Shown in pieces: positions 17,809-25,253 of a stretch of 36,312 nt of DNA (the stretch's first letter is position 1; each line of letters starts with the position of its first letter). This DNA is from Bacillota bacterium (GTDB lineage Bacteria > Bacillota > Clostridia > Acetivibrionales > DTU013): the NCBI GenBank assembly GCA_023435925.1, contig JAEZLF010000045.1, forward strand, positions 1-36,312, given 5' to 3'. Below the pieces are notes generated by a model. That model was not told the origin of the DNA. It made no database searches and saw only the letters and a list, made by a program, of their open reading frames with translations. The position numbers were made by a program, and so were the translations under genes.

Positions 17809-17830
17809 TTTGGTTATAATTCAATATAAT
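17802..17830 (+). promoter_or_regulatory. Consensus promoter for the kinase-phosphorylase operon
   Basis: TTGACA (17802-17807), 17-nt spacer, TATAAT (17825-17830): a perfect sigma-A-type promoter about 50 nt upstream of the start at 17880. Confidence 0.85.
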
Positions 17831-17879
17831 TTATTCTATGCTGGATATAAAATATTATTTGATAATGGGGGGCTTAACA

Positions 17880-18872
17880 ATGAACGACAGCAGTAATAAA
17901 AAAACATTCAGAGAACCGAAAAGTATTGAAAATTCATCCTCAAAGCTCCCTTGGACACCTGAGGAAATTCAGGACATAAACAGGATACCCAAGGGTGATA
18001 TGCCCGGTGATAAAATTATTATAAGCCCTAATCATATCCAAAAGGCTCAGTTAATATTTCCGAGGCTGCTGGAGCTGCTTATTCCAGTGCTAAACGAAAA
18101 CCCTTACAGACGCGCGGTCGTTTCCGTATGCGGAGGATCTGGTGTGGGCAAATCCGAGATTGCGTCATTGCTTTCATATTACTTAAACCAAATGGAGATT
18201 GGCTGCTATACATTATCGGGTGACAACTATCCGTATAGGATACCGAAGTACAATGATATTGAAAGACTCAGGATATTCAGGCAAAGCGGGTTAAAGGGAT
18301 TAATTGCTCATGGGCAATATACAGTAGACAGGAATAACATACTTAAAGAGCTGCAGGAAAGCGGCAATGATGCAAATCCGGAATTTGCAAAAGACCACCC
18401 ATGGCTATCCATATACCAGGCTGCAGGCCGTAGTGGTCTCAGGAGCTATCTTGGAACGATGAATGAAATTGATTTTGCCGAGCTTACGGGAATCGTATCG
18501 CAATTTAAAAACGGTGTATCCCAAATTTTCCTCAAACGTATGGGAAGGAATGAATTGGAGCTTTGGTATGACTGTGTTGATCTCAATGATAAAAATGTCA
18601 TGGTAATCGAATGGACCCATGGAAACAGTTACAACCTCTATGGGGTAGACATTCCGATCCTGCTCAACAGCACCCCGCAGGAGACACTCGCTCATCGCAT
18701 ATCGCGCAAAAGAGATGATAAAGCGGATAGCTCTTTTACGGCCATGGTACTTGAAATAGAACAAGAAATGCTGGTGTTACAGGCGTCAAAAGCAAAGCTG
18801 ATCGTATCCAAAAGTGGGGAGATACTGCCTTATGACGAGTTTATCAGAATTATGGTACAAAAAGAGCAGTAA
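17880..18872 (+). CDS. P-loop kinase-like protein paired with a sugar phosphorylase
   Basis: A 330-aa protein with a Walker A loop CGGSGVGKS (residues 84-92) in the context AVVSVCGGSGVGKSEIASLL, as in uridine kinase, phosphoribulokinase and adenylylsulfate kinase. Residues 106-112 (CYTLSGDNY) resemble the substrate-aspartate segment of those kinases. The first about 60 residues are an unrecognised N-terminal extension. It heads an operon with a GH13_18 phosphorylase 51 nt downstream and an ABC sugar transporter behind that, so a small carbohydrate or glycerate-type acceptor is a likely substrate; this is inference, and no named enzyme is assigned. The start is fixed by a GGGGGG ribosome site about 7 nt before ATG 17880; an in-frame ATG at 17838 lacks one. 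Confidence 0.75.
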   Translation: MNDSSNKKTFREPKSIENSSSKLPWTPEEIQDINRIPKGDMPGDKIIISPNHIQKAQLIFPRLLELLIPVLNENPYRRAVVSVCGGSGVGKSEIASLLSYYLNQMEIGCYTLSGDNYPYRIPKYNDIERLRIFRQSGLKGLIAHGQYTVDRNNILKELQESGNDANPEFAKDHPWLSIYQAAGRSGLRSYLGTMNEIDFAELTGIVSQFKNGVSQIFLKRMGRNELELWYDCVDLNDKNVMVIEWTHGNSYNLYGVDIPILLNSTPQETLAHRISRKRDDKADSSFTAMVLEIEQEMLVLQASKAKLIVSKSGEILPYDEFIRIMVQKEQ

Positions 18873-18923
18873 GAAAAGCCGTGACAGAAGATATTGGATA
18901 AAGCCACCAGGAGGTTGGAACGA

Positions 18924-20618
18924 ATGAATAAATCAGGCCCTATGTTTAATGCATACCCGGACAGTATCGGAGATAAGCTGGCGGATAGCATCGGAGTGTT
19001 GAAGATGCCGGAGCTTGTCCAGGCATTTCAGTCATTCTATATTTTGCCCAGCCTATTCAATACTGATTTAGACAGGGGATTTTCCGTTATCGATTACGAA
19101 CTGAATGAAAACTACGCTTCTATGGAAGATCTCAGAGAGCTTGCAAAAATGGGTATAACTCTTAAGCTGGATTTTGTGCTTAATCACTCCTCGGTGCTGT
19201 CCAAACAATTTCAGGACATTCTGAAGAACGGTGAAAAATCCAAATATAAAGATTTTTACATTAATTGGAACAGTTTCTGGGATGGTTGCGGGCGGATGAC
19301 TGAAGAAGGCTATATACAGCCTGACGACAGGTTTATCGGCAAAATGTTTTTCAGAAAACCGGGACTGCCGATACTTTCTGTCCGGATGCCGGATGGAAGT
19401 GAAGTACCTTATTGGAATACTTTTTATCAGGAAATCAGATATCCCCAAATCGACGCACAGGATCTGATGGGGGCAATGGAAATTCAGTTTTCTTCTGCCG
19501 AAAAGCTGGCCGGGATAGTCAACAAAGCTTTGCTTGACGGCAAGAAGCCGGCAGAGATCGAATTCGGCCGATTTTCTCGTTACGCTGCAAACGTTGTCGA
19601 TATGCTCGAATCCAGACGTAAATATCTGGGGCAAATGGATCTGAATATAAAATCGCCGCTTGTTTGGGAATATTATGACGAAACGCTTAAAAAGCTTTCA
19701 CAATACGGAGCTGAAATCGTACGGCTTGATGCGTTTGCATATGCCCCGAAAGAGCCCGGAGCCAGAAACTTTCTGAATGAACCAGGAACCTGGGAACTGA
19801 TAGACCGTATAAAATCGCTGGCCGACAAATATGGACTGACTCTGCTGCCCGAAATCCATTCGAAATATGAGGAAAAAATACATGAGAAGCTGTCGAAACA
19901 AGGATACATAATATATGACTTCTTTTTGCCCGGCTTGATTATCGATGCGTTCGAACGGAACAGAAATGAATATTTGATCAAATGGATATCCGATATAAGA
20001 GAAAAAGGAATCAGAACCGTGAATATGCTTGGCTGCCATGACGGTATCCCGCTGCTGGATTTGAAGGGGCTTATACCGGATGAGCAAATTGAAAGCCTGA
20101 TTAAAACGGTTGTAGACCGAGGTGGCTATGTGAAGGATCTGCATGGCAGCAGGAATATATACTATCAGGTGAATGCCACCTATTACAGCGCTCTGGGAGA
20201 GGATGACAGAAAACTGCTTCTTGCCAGGGCTATCCAGATATTTATGCCCGGGATGCCTCAGGTGTGGTACCTCGATCTGTTTGCGGGCAGAAATGATCAT
20301 AATGCGGTTGAAAAGGCAGGCCCCGGAGGGCATAAGGAGATCAACCGGACAAATCTGACGCTGGAATGGGTGAAGGAAGGACTTAAAAGGGGTATTGTCC
20401 TGAGGCAGTTGTCTCTGTTGAAGTTCAGGAATGTTTACCCTGCCTTTGGTTTTCAGGCCAGGCTGACGATTTACGATACGGAGCCGGAAATTCTAAAACT
20501 ATGCTGGGAGAATAACGGATGCAAAGCAACGTTGGAAGCTAATTTAATGAGCTATAGCTTTCGTATTGATGCTACTGACGAGAACGGAGAAATCATCAGT
20601 ATTTTGTCAGACGATTGA
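18924..20618 (+). CDS. GH13 subfamily 18 glucoside phosphorylase (sucrose-phosphorylase-like)
   Basis: A 564-aa alpha-amylase-clan enzyme of the sucrose phosphorylase type, which splits an alpha-glucoside with phosphate to give glucose 1-phosphate. The catalytic triad is clear: nucleophile D269 in VRLDAFAYAPK, acid/base E310 in LLPEIHSKY, and transition-state stabiliser D373 in LGCHDGIPLLDLKG. Relative to typical sucrose phosphorylases (about 490-510 aa) there is extra sequence around residues 185-240, between the two strand motifs PQIDAQD and GQMDLNIKSPLVWEYY, which may reshape the acceptor site. GH13_18 includes enzymes for sucrose, sucrose 6-phosphate, glucosylglycerol and glucosylglycerate, so the acceptor is open. 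AGGAGG lies 9 nt before ATG 18924; an in-frame TTG at 18894 is not preferred. Confidence 0.88.
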   Translation: MNKSGPMFNAYPDSIGDKLADSIGVLKMPELVQAFQSFYILPSLFNTDLDRGFSVIDYELNENYASMEDLRELAKMGITLKLDFVLNHSSVLSKQFQDILKNGEKSKYKDFYINWNSFWDGCGRMTEEGYIQPDDRFIGKMFFRKPGLPILSVRMPDGSEVPYWNTFYQEIRYPQIDAQDLMGAMEIQFSSAEKLAGIVNKALLDGKKPAEIEFGRFSRYAANVVDMLESRRKYLGQMDLNIKSPLVWEYYDETLKKLSQYGAEIVRLDAFAYAPKEPGARNFLNEPGTWELIDRIKSLADKYGLTLLPEIHSKYEEKIHEKLSKQGYIIYDFFLPGLIIDAFERNRNEYLIKWISDIREKGIRTVNMLGCHDGIPLLDLKGLIPDEQIESLIKTVVDRGGYVKDLHGSRNIYYQVNATYYSALGEDDRKLLLARAIQIFMPGMPQVWYLDLFAGRNDHNAVEKAGPGGHKEINRTNLTLEWVKEGLKRGIVLRQLSLLKFRNVYPAFGFQARLTIYDTEPEILKLCWENNGCKATLEANLMSYSFRIDATDENGEIISILSDD

Positions 20619-20683
20619 CATTGTGAATTGCTTATCAATAAACAGCATGGCACTACAATCCAATAATAGGATGCCAAAAAAAT

Positions 20684-20701
20684 ATGTCAAATGGTTGACA
20701 T
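20684..20701. promoter_or_regulatory. Operator palindrome 2 (overlaps -35 of the transporter promoter)
   Basis: ATGTCAAATGGTTGACAT: ATGTCAA and TTGACAT are perfect inverted repeats around ATGG. It matches operator 1 at 16 of 18 positions and also covers the -35 hexamer, implying joint control of the enzyme and transporter transcripts. Confidence 0.65.
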
Positions 20702-20723
20702 CATATTAAAATTCAAGTAATAT
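20695..20723 (+). promoter_or_regulatory. Promoter for the CUT1 transporter operon
   Basis: TTGACA (20695-20700), 17-nt spacer, TAATAT (20718-20723), giving a leader of about 65 nt before the binding-protein ATG. Confidence 0.75.
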
Positions 20724-20793
20724 CAAATTATGCCACATATTTTTTCTGATAAATAGTGGTACAAATCTATAAATATATTAGGGAGGTTAACTT

Positions 20794-22173
20794 ATGAAAC
20801 GCGTATTGTTAAAAATGGTTTTAGTAGTTGTTGTGGTTAGTATGTTACTGACAGCATGCGGTGCTCCCGCAGCGAACAACAACAACCAGAGTACAGCTGC
20901 CGCTGCAGACACTGAAAAAACCCAGGCTCCGGAAAGCACAGCCCCGGCAGACGAAGCAAAGCCCGTTAAACTTACATACTTCAACACCTCGGCTGAAGTT
21001 AACACAATGTTTGAAGAAATGTTCGTCAAATACAACGAGCTTTTTCCGAATGTAACCATCGAATTGATACCCACAGGTGTCGGAGAAGGACAGCAGGAGA
21101 AGCTGCAGTCACTTTTTGCATCAGGCAACGGACCGACATTTATGAATGTTGACCCTGCTAACGTCATAGAGTATAAGGACAGATTAGTGGAAATGACAAT
21201 GGAAAATGCTCCATGGCTCGCTCAAGCCAGTGACGGTGCAATCGAGGGCGGGACATTCGACGGAAAGATCCTCGGAGCTCCCTGGAGCGTGCAGGGCTAC
21301 GGATTACTGTACAATAAAAGAGTTGTCGATCAGGTTTATGGCGGAGCGTTCGATCCGAAGACAATCAATACGAGGGATGCTTTAAAAGCTTTCCTTGAGA
21401 AAATCGAAGCCGCCGGAATACCCGCTACCATGCTCCATGGAGCGAACTGGTCACTGGGAGGCCATTACCTCACATTGAGCTACGCAGTACAAGGTCCTAA
21501 GACCACCGACGGAACAGGCTTCATTGACCAATTGAAGGCTGGAACGGCAAAGATTGAAGACAACCCGATATTCCAGGGCTATATGGATACTATGGACTTA
21601 TTGGCAGCGCATAACTATAATAAGGCAGACCCTCTGGTAGGCGACTTTAATAAAGACATTCAGGCCTTTGGTGAAGGAAAGGCGGCTACCTTCTTTATGG
21701 GCGATTGGGCATGGACTTCGATGGTCACATTGGAAAATGTAGACCAGGATTATGGTTTCATTCCTGTACCCTGGAGTAACAATCCTGCTGATTACGGTAA
21801 TACGGAGGTCGTAATGGTATTGCCGAAATTCCAGTCCATTGATAAATCACAAAATACTCCGGAACAAACACAGGCGGCTCTGGACGCATTGGGCTGGATG
21901 CTTACCGATCCGGTTGGCCAGCAGTTTTTCTTAGACGCCGGTTTCTTTATGCCTTATAAAAATGTCAGAACAGATATAAAGTATAACTCAATGACTTCAT
22001 CCATTGCGGATTACTCCAGAGAAGGAAAAACCATCAACCTGGGATGCTTCTCGTACATTTCCGGCGACGCTTGGACTCAGACGGGAAACTTGATGCTCAA
22101 GTACATTTCAAAAGCGATAGACAGGCAGGAATTGGCTCAGGGAATAAACGACTACTGGAAAAACGTAAAGTAA
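20794..22173 (+). CDS. Sugar ABC transporter substrate-binding lipoprotein (CUT1)
   Basis: A 459-aa family-1 extracellular solute-binding protein. The signal peptide ends in the lipobox LTAC (Cys 22), so it is lipid-anchored on the outer face of the membrane. A Gln/Ala/Asn-rich linker (to about residue 50) precedes the binding domain beginning VKLTYFNTSAEVNTMFEEMF. It delivers substrate to the two permeases downstream. No ATPase gene is in the window, so a shared MsmX-type ATPase elsewhere is likely (known for CUT1 systems of Bacillota). Start supported by GGGAGG about 7 nt upstream. The substrate is probably the glucoside cleaved by the adjacent GH13_18 enzyme (inference). An intercistronic hairpin follows the gene. 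Confidence 0.92.
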   Translation: MKRVLLKMVLVVVVVSMLLTACGAPAANNNNQSTAAAADTEKTQAPESTAPADEAKPVKLTYFNTSAEVNTMFEEMFVKYNELFPNVTIELIPTGVGEGQQEKLQSLFASGNGPTFMNVDPANVIEYKDRLVEMTMENAPWLAQASDGAIEGGTFDGKILGAPWSVQGYGLLYNKRVVDQVYGGAFDPKTINTRDALKAFLEKIEAAGIPATMLHGANWSLGGHYLTLSYAVQGPKTTDGTGFIDQLKAGTAKIEDNPIFQGYMDTMDLLAAHNYNKADPLVGDFNKDIQAFGEGKAATFFMGDWAWTSMVTLENVDQDYGFIPVPWSNNPADYGNTEVVMVLPKFQSIDKSQNTPEQTQAALDALGWMLTDPVGQQFFLDAGFFMPYKNVRTDIKYNSMTSSIADYSREGKTINLGCFSYISGDAWTQTGNLMLKYISKAIDRQELAQGINDYWKNVK

Positions 22174-22191
22174 TTCATGATTTGGTAATGG

Positions 22192-22230
22192 GCGGACGGT
22201 GGTATACTATTGTATATAACCTCCGTCCGC
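22192..22230 (+). promoter_or_regulatory. Intercistronic hairpin after the binding-protein gene
   Basis: GCGGACGG (22192-22199) pairs with CCGTCCGC (22223-22230), extended inside by a GTATAC/GTATA-type stem. There is no T run. Hairpins in this place usually protect the upstream mRNA and lower permease expression relative to the binding protein. Confidence 0.65.
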
Positions 22231-22263
22231 TCTACAATCCGCTCAAATCATAGGAGAGATATG

Positions 22264-23145
22264 ATGAAAGTTAAGAAAAAAGCACTCAATATAGGAACAT
22301 TCATTATATTTATGGGGCCCACGCTCCTGACATTCACCTGTGTGTTGCTAATTCCATTTTTATACGGTGTTTTTCTGACATTTACCAACTACAATCCGAT
22401 ACAGGGGACAAAGGATTTTGTGGGCCTTACTAACTTCGTTGCTGTCTTCAGTGACAAAGAGTTCTTAGGCCAGTTTGTTAAAACATTGGGCTACGTATTT
22501 TATTCTACAATTTTCTGTAATCTATTGGCTTTTATTTTAGCTTATCTGCTTACAGGTAATGTCAAAGCTCAGAATTTTCTGCGAGGAGGATTTTTTACTC
22601 CCAATTTGATTGGCGGTATTGTACTGGGCTATATATGGAAGTTTATTTTTGCCAATGTTGTTACGCAGATAGGAAACACTCTTGAGTTCAAACCACTGAT
22701 GACTTCATTCCTGACTCATCCGGACAGGGCGATTGTGGCAATGATCATTGTAACTGTCTGGCAATATGCCGGATACCTGATGATGATCTATATCGCCGGC
22801 TTCGTAGGAATACCGAAGGACGTTCTGGAGGCTGCAGAGATTGATGGAGCCGTTGGTTTAAAAAGGCTTTTATATGTAACGGTTCCTTCCATGATTCCCT
22901 CGTTTATTATTTGTTTCTTTATCACGATCTCGAGAGGCTTTATGGCATACGACCTCAACCTTGCGCTTACAAATGGCGCTCCTTACGGCTCAACCCGTCT
23001 GGCGTCAATGCATATATATCAAAAGGCGTTCCAGGCAAACCAATATGCCACAGGGCAGGCGGAGGCAATCGTATTATTCGTTGTCGTGGCAATCGTGACG
23101 GTTTCGCAGGTCCTACTAACTAAAAAATTCGAGGTGGAGGCATGA
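22264..23145 (+). CDS. Sugar ABC transporter permease, MalF-like (CUT1)
   Basis: A roughly 293-aa integral membrane protein with about six hydrophobic segments, the first being IGTFIIFMGPTLLTFTCVLL near residues 9-28. The cytoplasmic EAA loop, which contacts the ATPase, is EAAEIDGAVGLKRLLYVTVP in the C-terminal half. AGGAG lies 7 nt before ATG 22264 and 4 nt before ATG 22261; either may be used. The stop codon overlaps the start of the second permease by 4 nt (ATGA), indicating translational coupling and a heterodimeric channel. Confidence 0.92.
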   Translation: MKVKKKALNIGTFIIFMGPTLLTFTCVLLIPFLYGVFLTFTNYNPIQGTKDFVGLTNFVAVFSDKEFLGQFVKTLGYVFYSTIFCNLLAFILAYLLTGNVKAQNFLRGGFFTPNLIGGIVLGYIWKFIFANVVTQIGNTLEFKPLMTSFLTHPDRAIVAMIIVTVWQYAGYLMMIYIAGFVGIPKDVLEAAEIDGAVGLKRLLYVTVPSMIPSFIICFFITISRGFMAYDLNLALTNGAPYGSTRLASMHIYQKAFQANQYATGQAEAIVLFVVVAIVTVSQVLLTKKFEVEA

Positions 23146-23966
23146 GAGGAAACACAGTTAAGGTATGGATAAGGAATTTTTTCATTTACTTATTGCTGAT
23201 CTTGTTTATGATACCTTTTTATCTGATGGTAATCAATTCATTTAAAACGACGCAGCAATTTGTCAGCAGCCCTTTTTCGCTACCTGAAAAAATAAGCTTT
23301 GAGAACTACGTGGATGCTTTTAATAAAATGAAGTTTCTTAACGGTTTTACGAACAGTCTGGTCATATCACTGATCAGTGTTGCGTTGATCATTTTAACCG
23401 CTTCGATGGCCGCCCATTTTCTTGTGAGAAATAAATGGAGGTCGAATAAAATAATATTCGCAACAATGGTCGCTTCGATGATTGTTCCTTTCCAGGCTGT
23501 GATGATACCGCTTGTAAGCATTTACGGCAATATGAATCTTCTGAACAATAAGTGGATACTGATATTCATGTACCTGGGTTTCGGACAGAATTTTGCCGTA
23601 TTCATATTTCACGGCTTTATTAAGAATATTCCGCTGGAAATGGAGGAAGCGGTGCTGATTGACGGCGGCAATAAGCTGCAGTCGTTCTTCAGGGTAGTAT
23701 TTCCGTTACTGACGCCGGTTGTTGTGACGGTGTTGATTCTCGATATTTTATGGATATGGAATGACTATCTGCTTCCAAGCCTCGTGCTGCTTTCCCCGGC
23801 GCAACGTACCTTACCTCTGTCCACGTATAGCTTCTTCCAGTCTTACAGCGTTGACTACGCGCCGCTCATGGCAGGTATTATATTGACTATACTGCCGGTG
23901 CTGATAGCATTTGTCTTCTGCCAGAAGCAGATTGTAAAGGGGGTCGTACAAGGAGCAATCAAGTAG
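23142..23966 (+). CDS. Sugar ABC transporter permease, MalG-like (CUT1)
   Basis: A 274-aa membrane protein, partner of the preceding permease. The N-terminal helix (FFIYLLLILFMIPFYLMVIN) is followed by the periplasmic-loop motif NSFKTTQQF typical of MalG-type proteins. The EAA loop is EMEEAVLIDGGNKLQSFFRV. GGTGGAGG lies just upstream of the ATG, inside the previous gene. The last 8 bp overlap the end of the convergent LacI gene, so there is no room for a terminator between them and transcripts must run into each other. Confidence 0.92.
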   Translation: MRGNTVKVWIRNFFIYLLLILFMIPFYLMVINSFKTTQQFVSSPFSLPEKISFENYVDAFNKMKFLNGFTNSLVISLISVALIILTASMAAHFLVRNKWRSNKIIFATMVASMIVPFQAVMIPLVSIYGNMNLLNNKWILIFMYLGFGQNFAVFIFHGFIKNIPLEMEEAVLIDGGNKLQSFFRVVFPLLTPVVVTVLILDILWIWNDYLLPSLVLLSPAQRTLPLSTYSFFQSYSVDYAPLMAGIILTILPVLIAFVFCQKQIVKGVVQGAIK

Positions 23967-24936
23967 TTTCTCTTTTGATCAGCCTGACAGGGAAGGTTAT
24001 GCTTGAGGGCATGGTTTTATTTTCGGCCTTGAAAATAATACTTTCAACGGCATATTGGCATATCTCATCCACTGATTGGTGTATCGTTGTGATCGATGGA
24101 CTGCAGAGCTTACAAAGATCAATATCATCATACCCGACAATTTTTATCTGATCGGGTATTTTTATGCCCCGTTTGTTACATATCGTAATAACCTGCGCTG
24201 CAATGATGTCGTTTGATGTGAAAATTCCATCAACATCCGGATACTTATCCAAAAGCACGTTTATGATCGTTTCGTAATGCATTGAAACGAACTGGTCTTC
24301 CGTAGCATCTACAACAAAGTGCGGAACACCTTTTTTTTCACATACCTCTTTAAAGCCGTAATAACGCTTATTGCCATCCATATTGAGGTTGGTGCTTCCA
24401 CTGATATGCACCAGTTTTTTGCATCCGCTGGCAATCAGATGCTCTGCGGCCAGAACCCCTCCCTGATAGTTATCTGAGCAAATGGAGGGAATGCGCGGCG
24501 ATATAACGCGGTCAATCGAGATAACAGGAGCGTCTATCGCAATGTTTTTATCGATATCCTGCGTACGGCTTGCCAAAATAACACCGGCCACTTTATTGGC
24601 GTTCAGCATGTCAAAGTATTCAATTTCCTTTTTCGGCTCAAGATTTGAATTGCAGAGCAGCAGTTTATACCCGTTCAGTGAGACATACCGCTCTACGGAA
24701 TCGATCACTTTGCAGAAAAACATATTGCTGGCGGAGGGAACGATCAAACCGATAAAGCTGCTTTTTTGCAAAGAAAGAGCCCGCGCAAAAGCATTCGGCT
24801 GGTAGTTCAATTCCTTCATGGCCTGCCTTATCTTCTTTTTCGTTTTTTCACTGACATATCCGCGGCCGTTTAGCATTCTCGATACGGTTGTTACTGTTAC
24901 GCCGCATTTTTCGGCTACATCCTTCAGTGTGCTCAT
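23959..24936 (-). CDS. LacI-family transcriptional repressor
   Basis: A 325-aa regulator. The N-terminal LacI helix-turn-helix and hinge are complete: TLKDVAEKCGVTVTTVSRML (residues 3-22), then NYQPNAFARALS. The rest is the periplasmic-binding-protein-like effector domain (SSFIGLIVPSASNMFF; CSDNYQGGVLAAEHL; VGYDDIDLCKLCSPSITTIHQ). It is convergent with the CUT1 operon and probably represses that operon and the phosphorylase operon through the ATGTCA...TTGACAT palindromes that overlap their -35 boxes (inference; not proven by sequence). GGAG lies about 7 nt before the ATG. The effector is likely the imported glucoside or a derivative. Confidence 0.92.
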   Translation of the reverse strand: MSTLKDVAEKCGVTVTTVSRMLNGRGYVSEKTKKKIRQAMKELNYQPNAFARALSLQKSSFIGLIVPSASNMFFCKVIDSVERYVSLNGYKLLLCNSNLEPKKEIEYFDMLNANKVAGVILASRTQDIDKNIAIDAPVISIDRVISPRIPSICSDNYQGGVLAAEHLIASGCKKLVHISGSTNLNMDGNKRYYGFKEVCEKKGVPHFVVDATEDQFVSMHYETIINVLLDKYPDVDGIFTSNDIIAAQVITICNKRGIKIPDQIKIVGYDDIDLCKLCSPSITTIHQSVDEICQYAVESIIFKAENKTMPSSITFPVRLIKRETT

Positions 24937-24971
24937 ATAAACTCCAAATGAATCAATAATTAAATAATTAT

Positions 24972-24985
24972 ATTAAACGCTAACA
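24972..24985. promoter_or_regulatory. cre/LacI-type operator candidate upstream of lacI-family gene
   Basis: ATTAAACGCTAACA matches the catabolite-responsive element consensus (TGWAANCGNTNWCA) at 12 of 14 positions and borders a minus-strand TATAAT (24972-24967). It could serve CcpA or autoregulation. The rest of the 24937-25253 gap holds only the kinase promoter. Confidence 0.35.
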
Positions 24986-25191
24986 TAATTTGTGCATTGT
25001 GTCAATATTAAAAGCTTTAAAAACCTTTGCAGCAAGCCGGTATGGCCTTTTATCAAATGGTAAATGCATCAAAAAGTATCAAGGGCATGACATAAAAAAG
25101 GTATAAAACAAGTCGTCGCGAGTTCAGGGTGAGATACTTCATTGAAACATGACACGATAGTTTGCGCCTTATAACAGAATATAACAATCAG

Positions 25192-25220
25192 TTGACATAT
25201 CCTTTTTCAGGAAATATAAT
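25192..25220 (+). promoter_or_regulatory. Consensus promoter for the sensor kinase operon
   Basis: TTGACA (25192-25197), 17-nt spacer, TATAAT (25215-25220). ATAACAATCAGTTGACAT (25181-25198) resembles a degenerate version of the two operator palindromes (right half perfect, left half 5 of 7). Confidence 0.8.
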
Positions 25221-25253
25221 GAAATTTAGCACATGGTTATTTTAGGAGATTCT

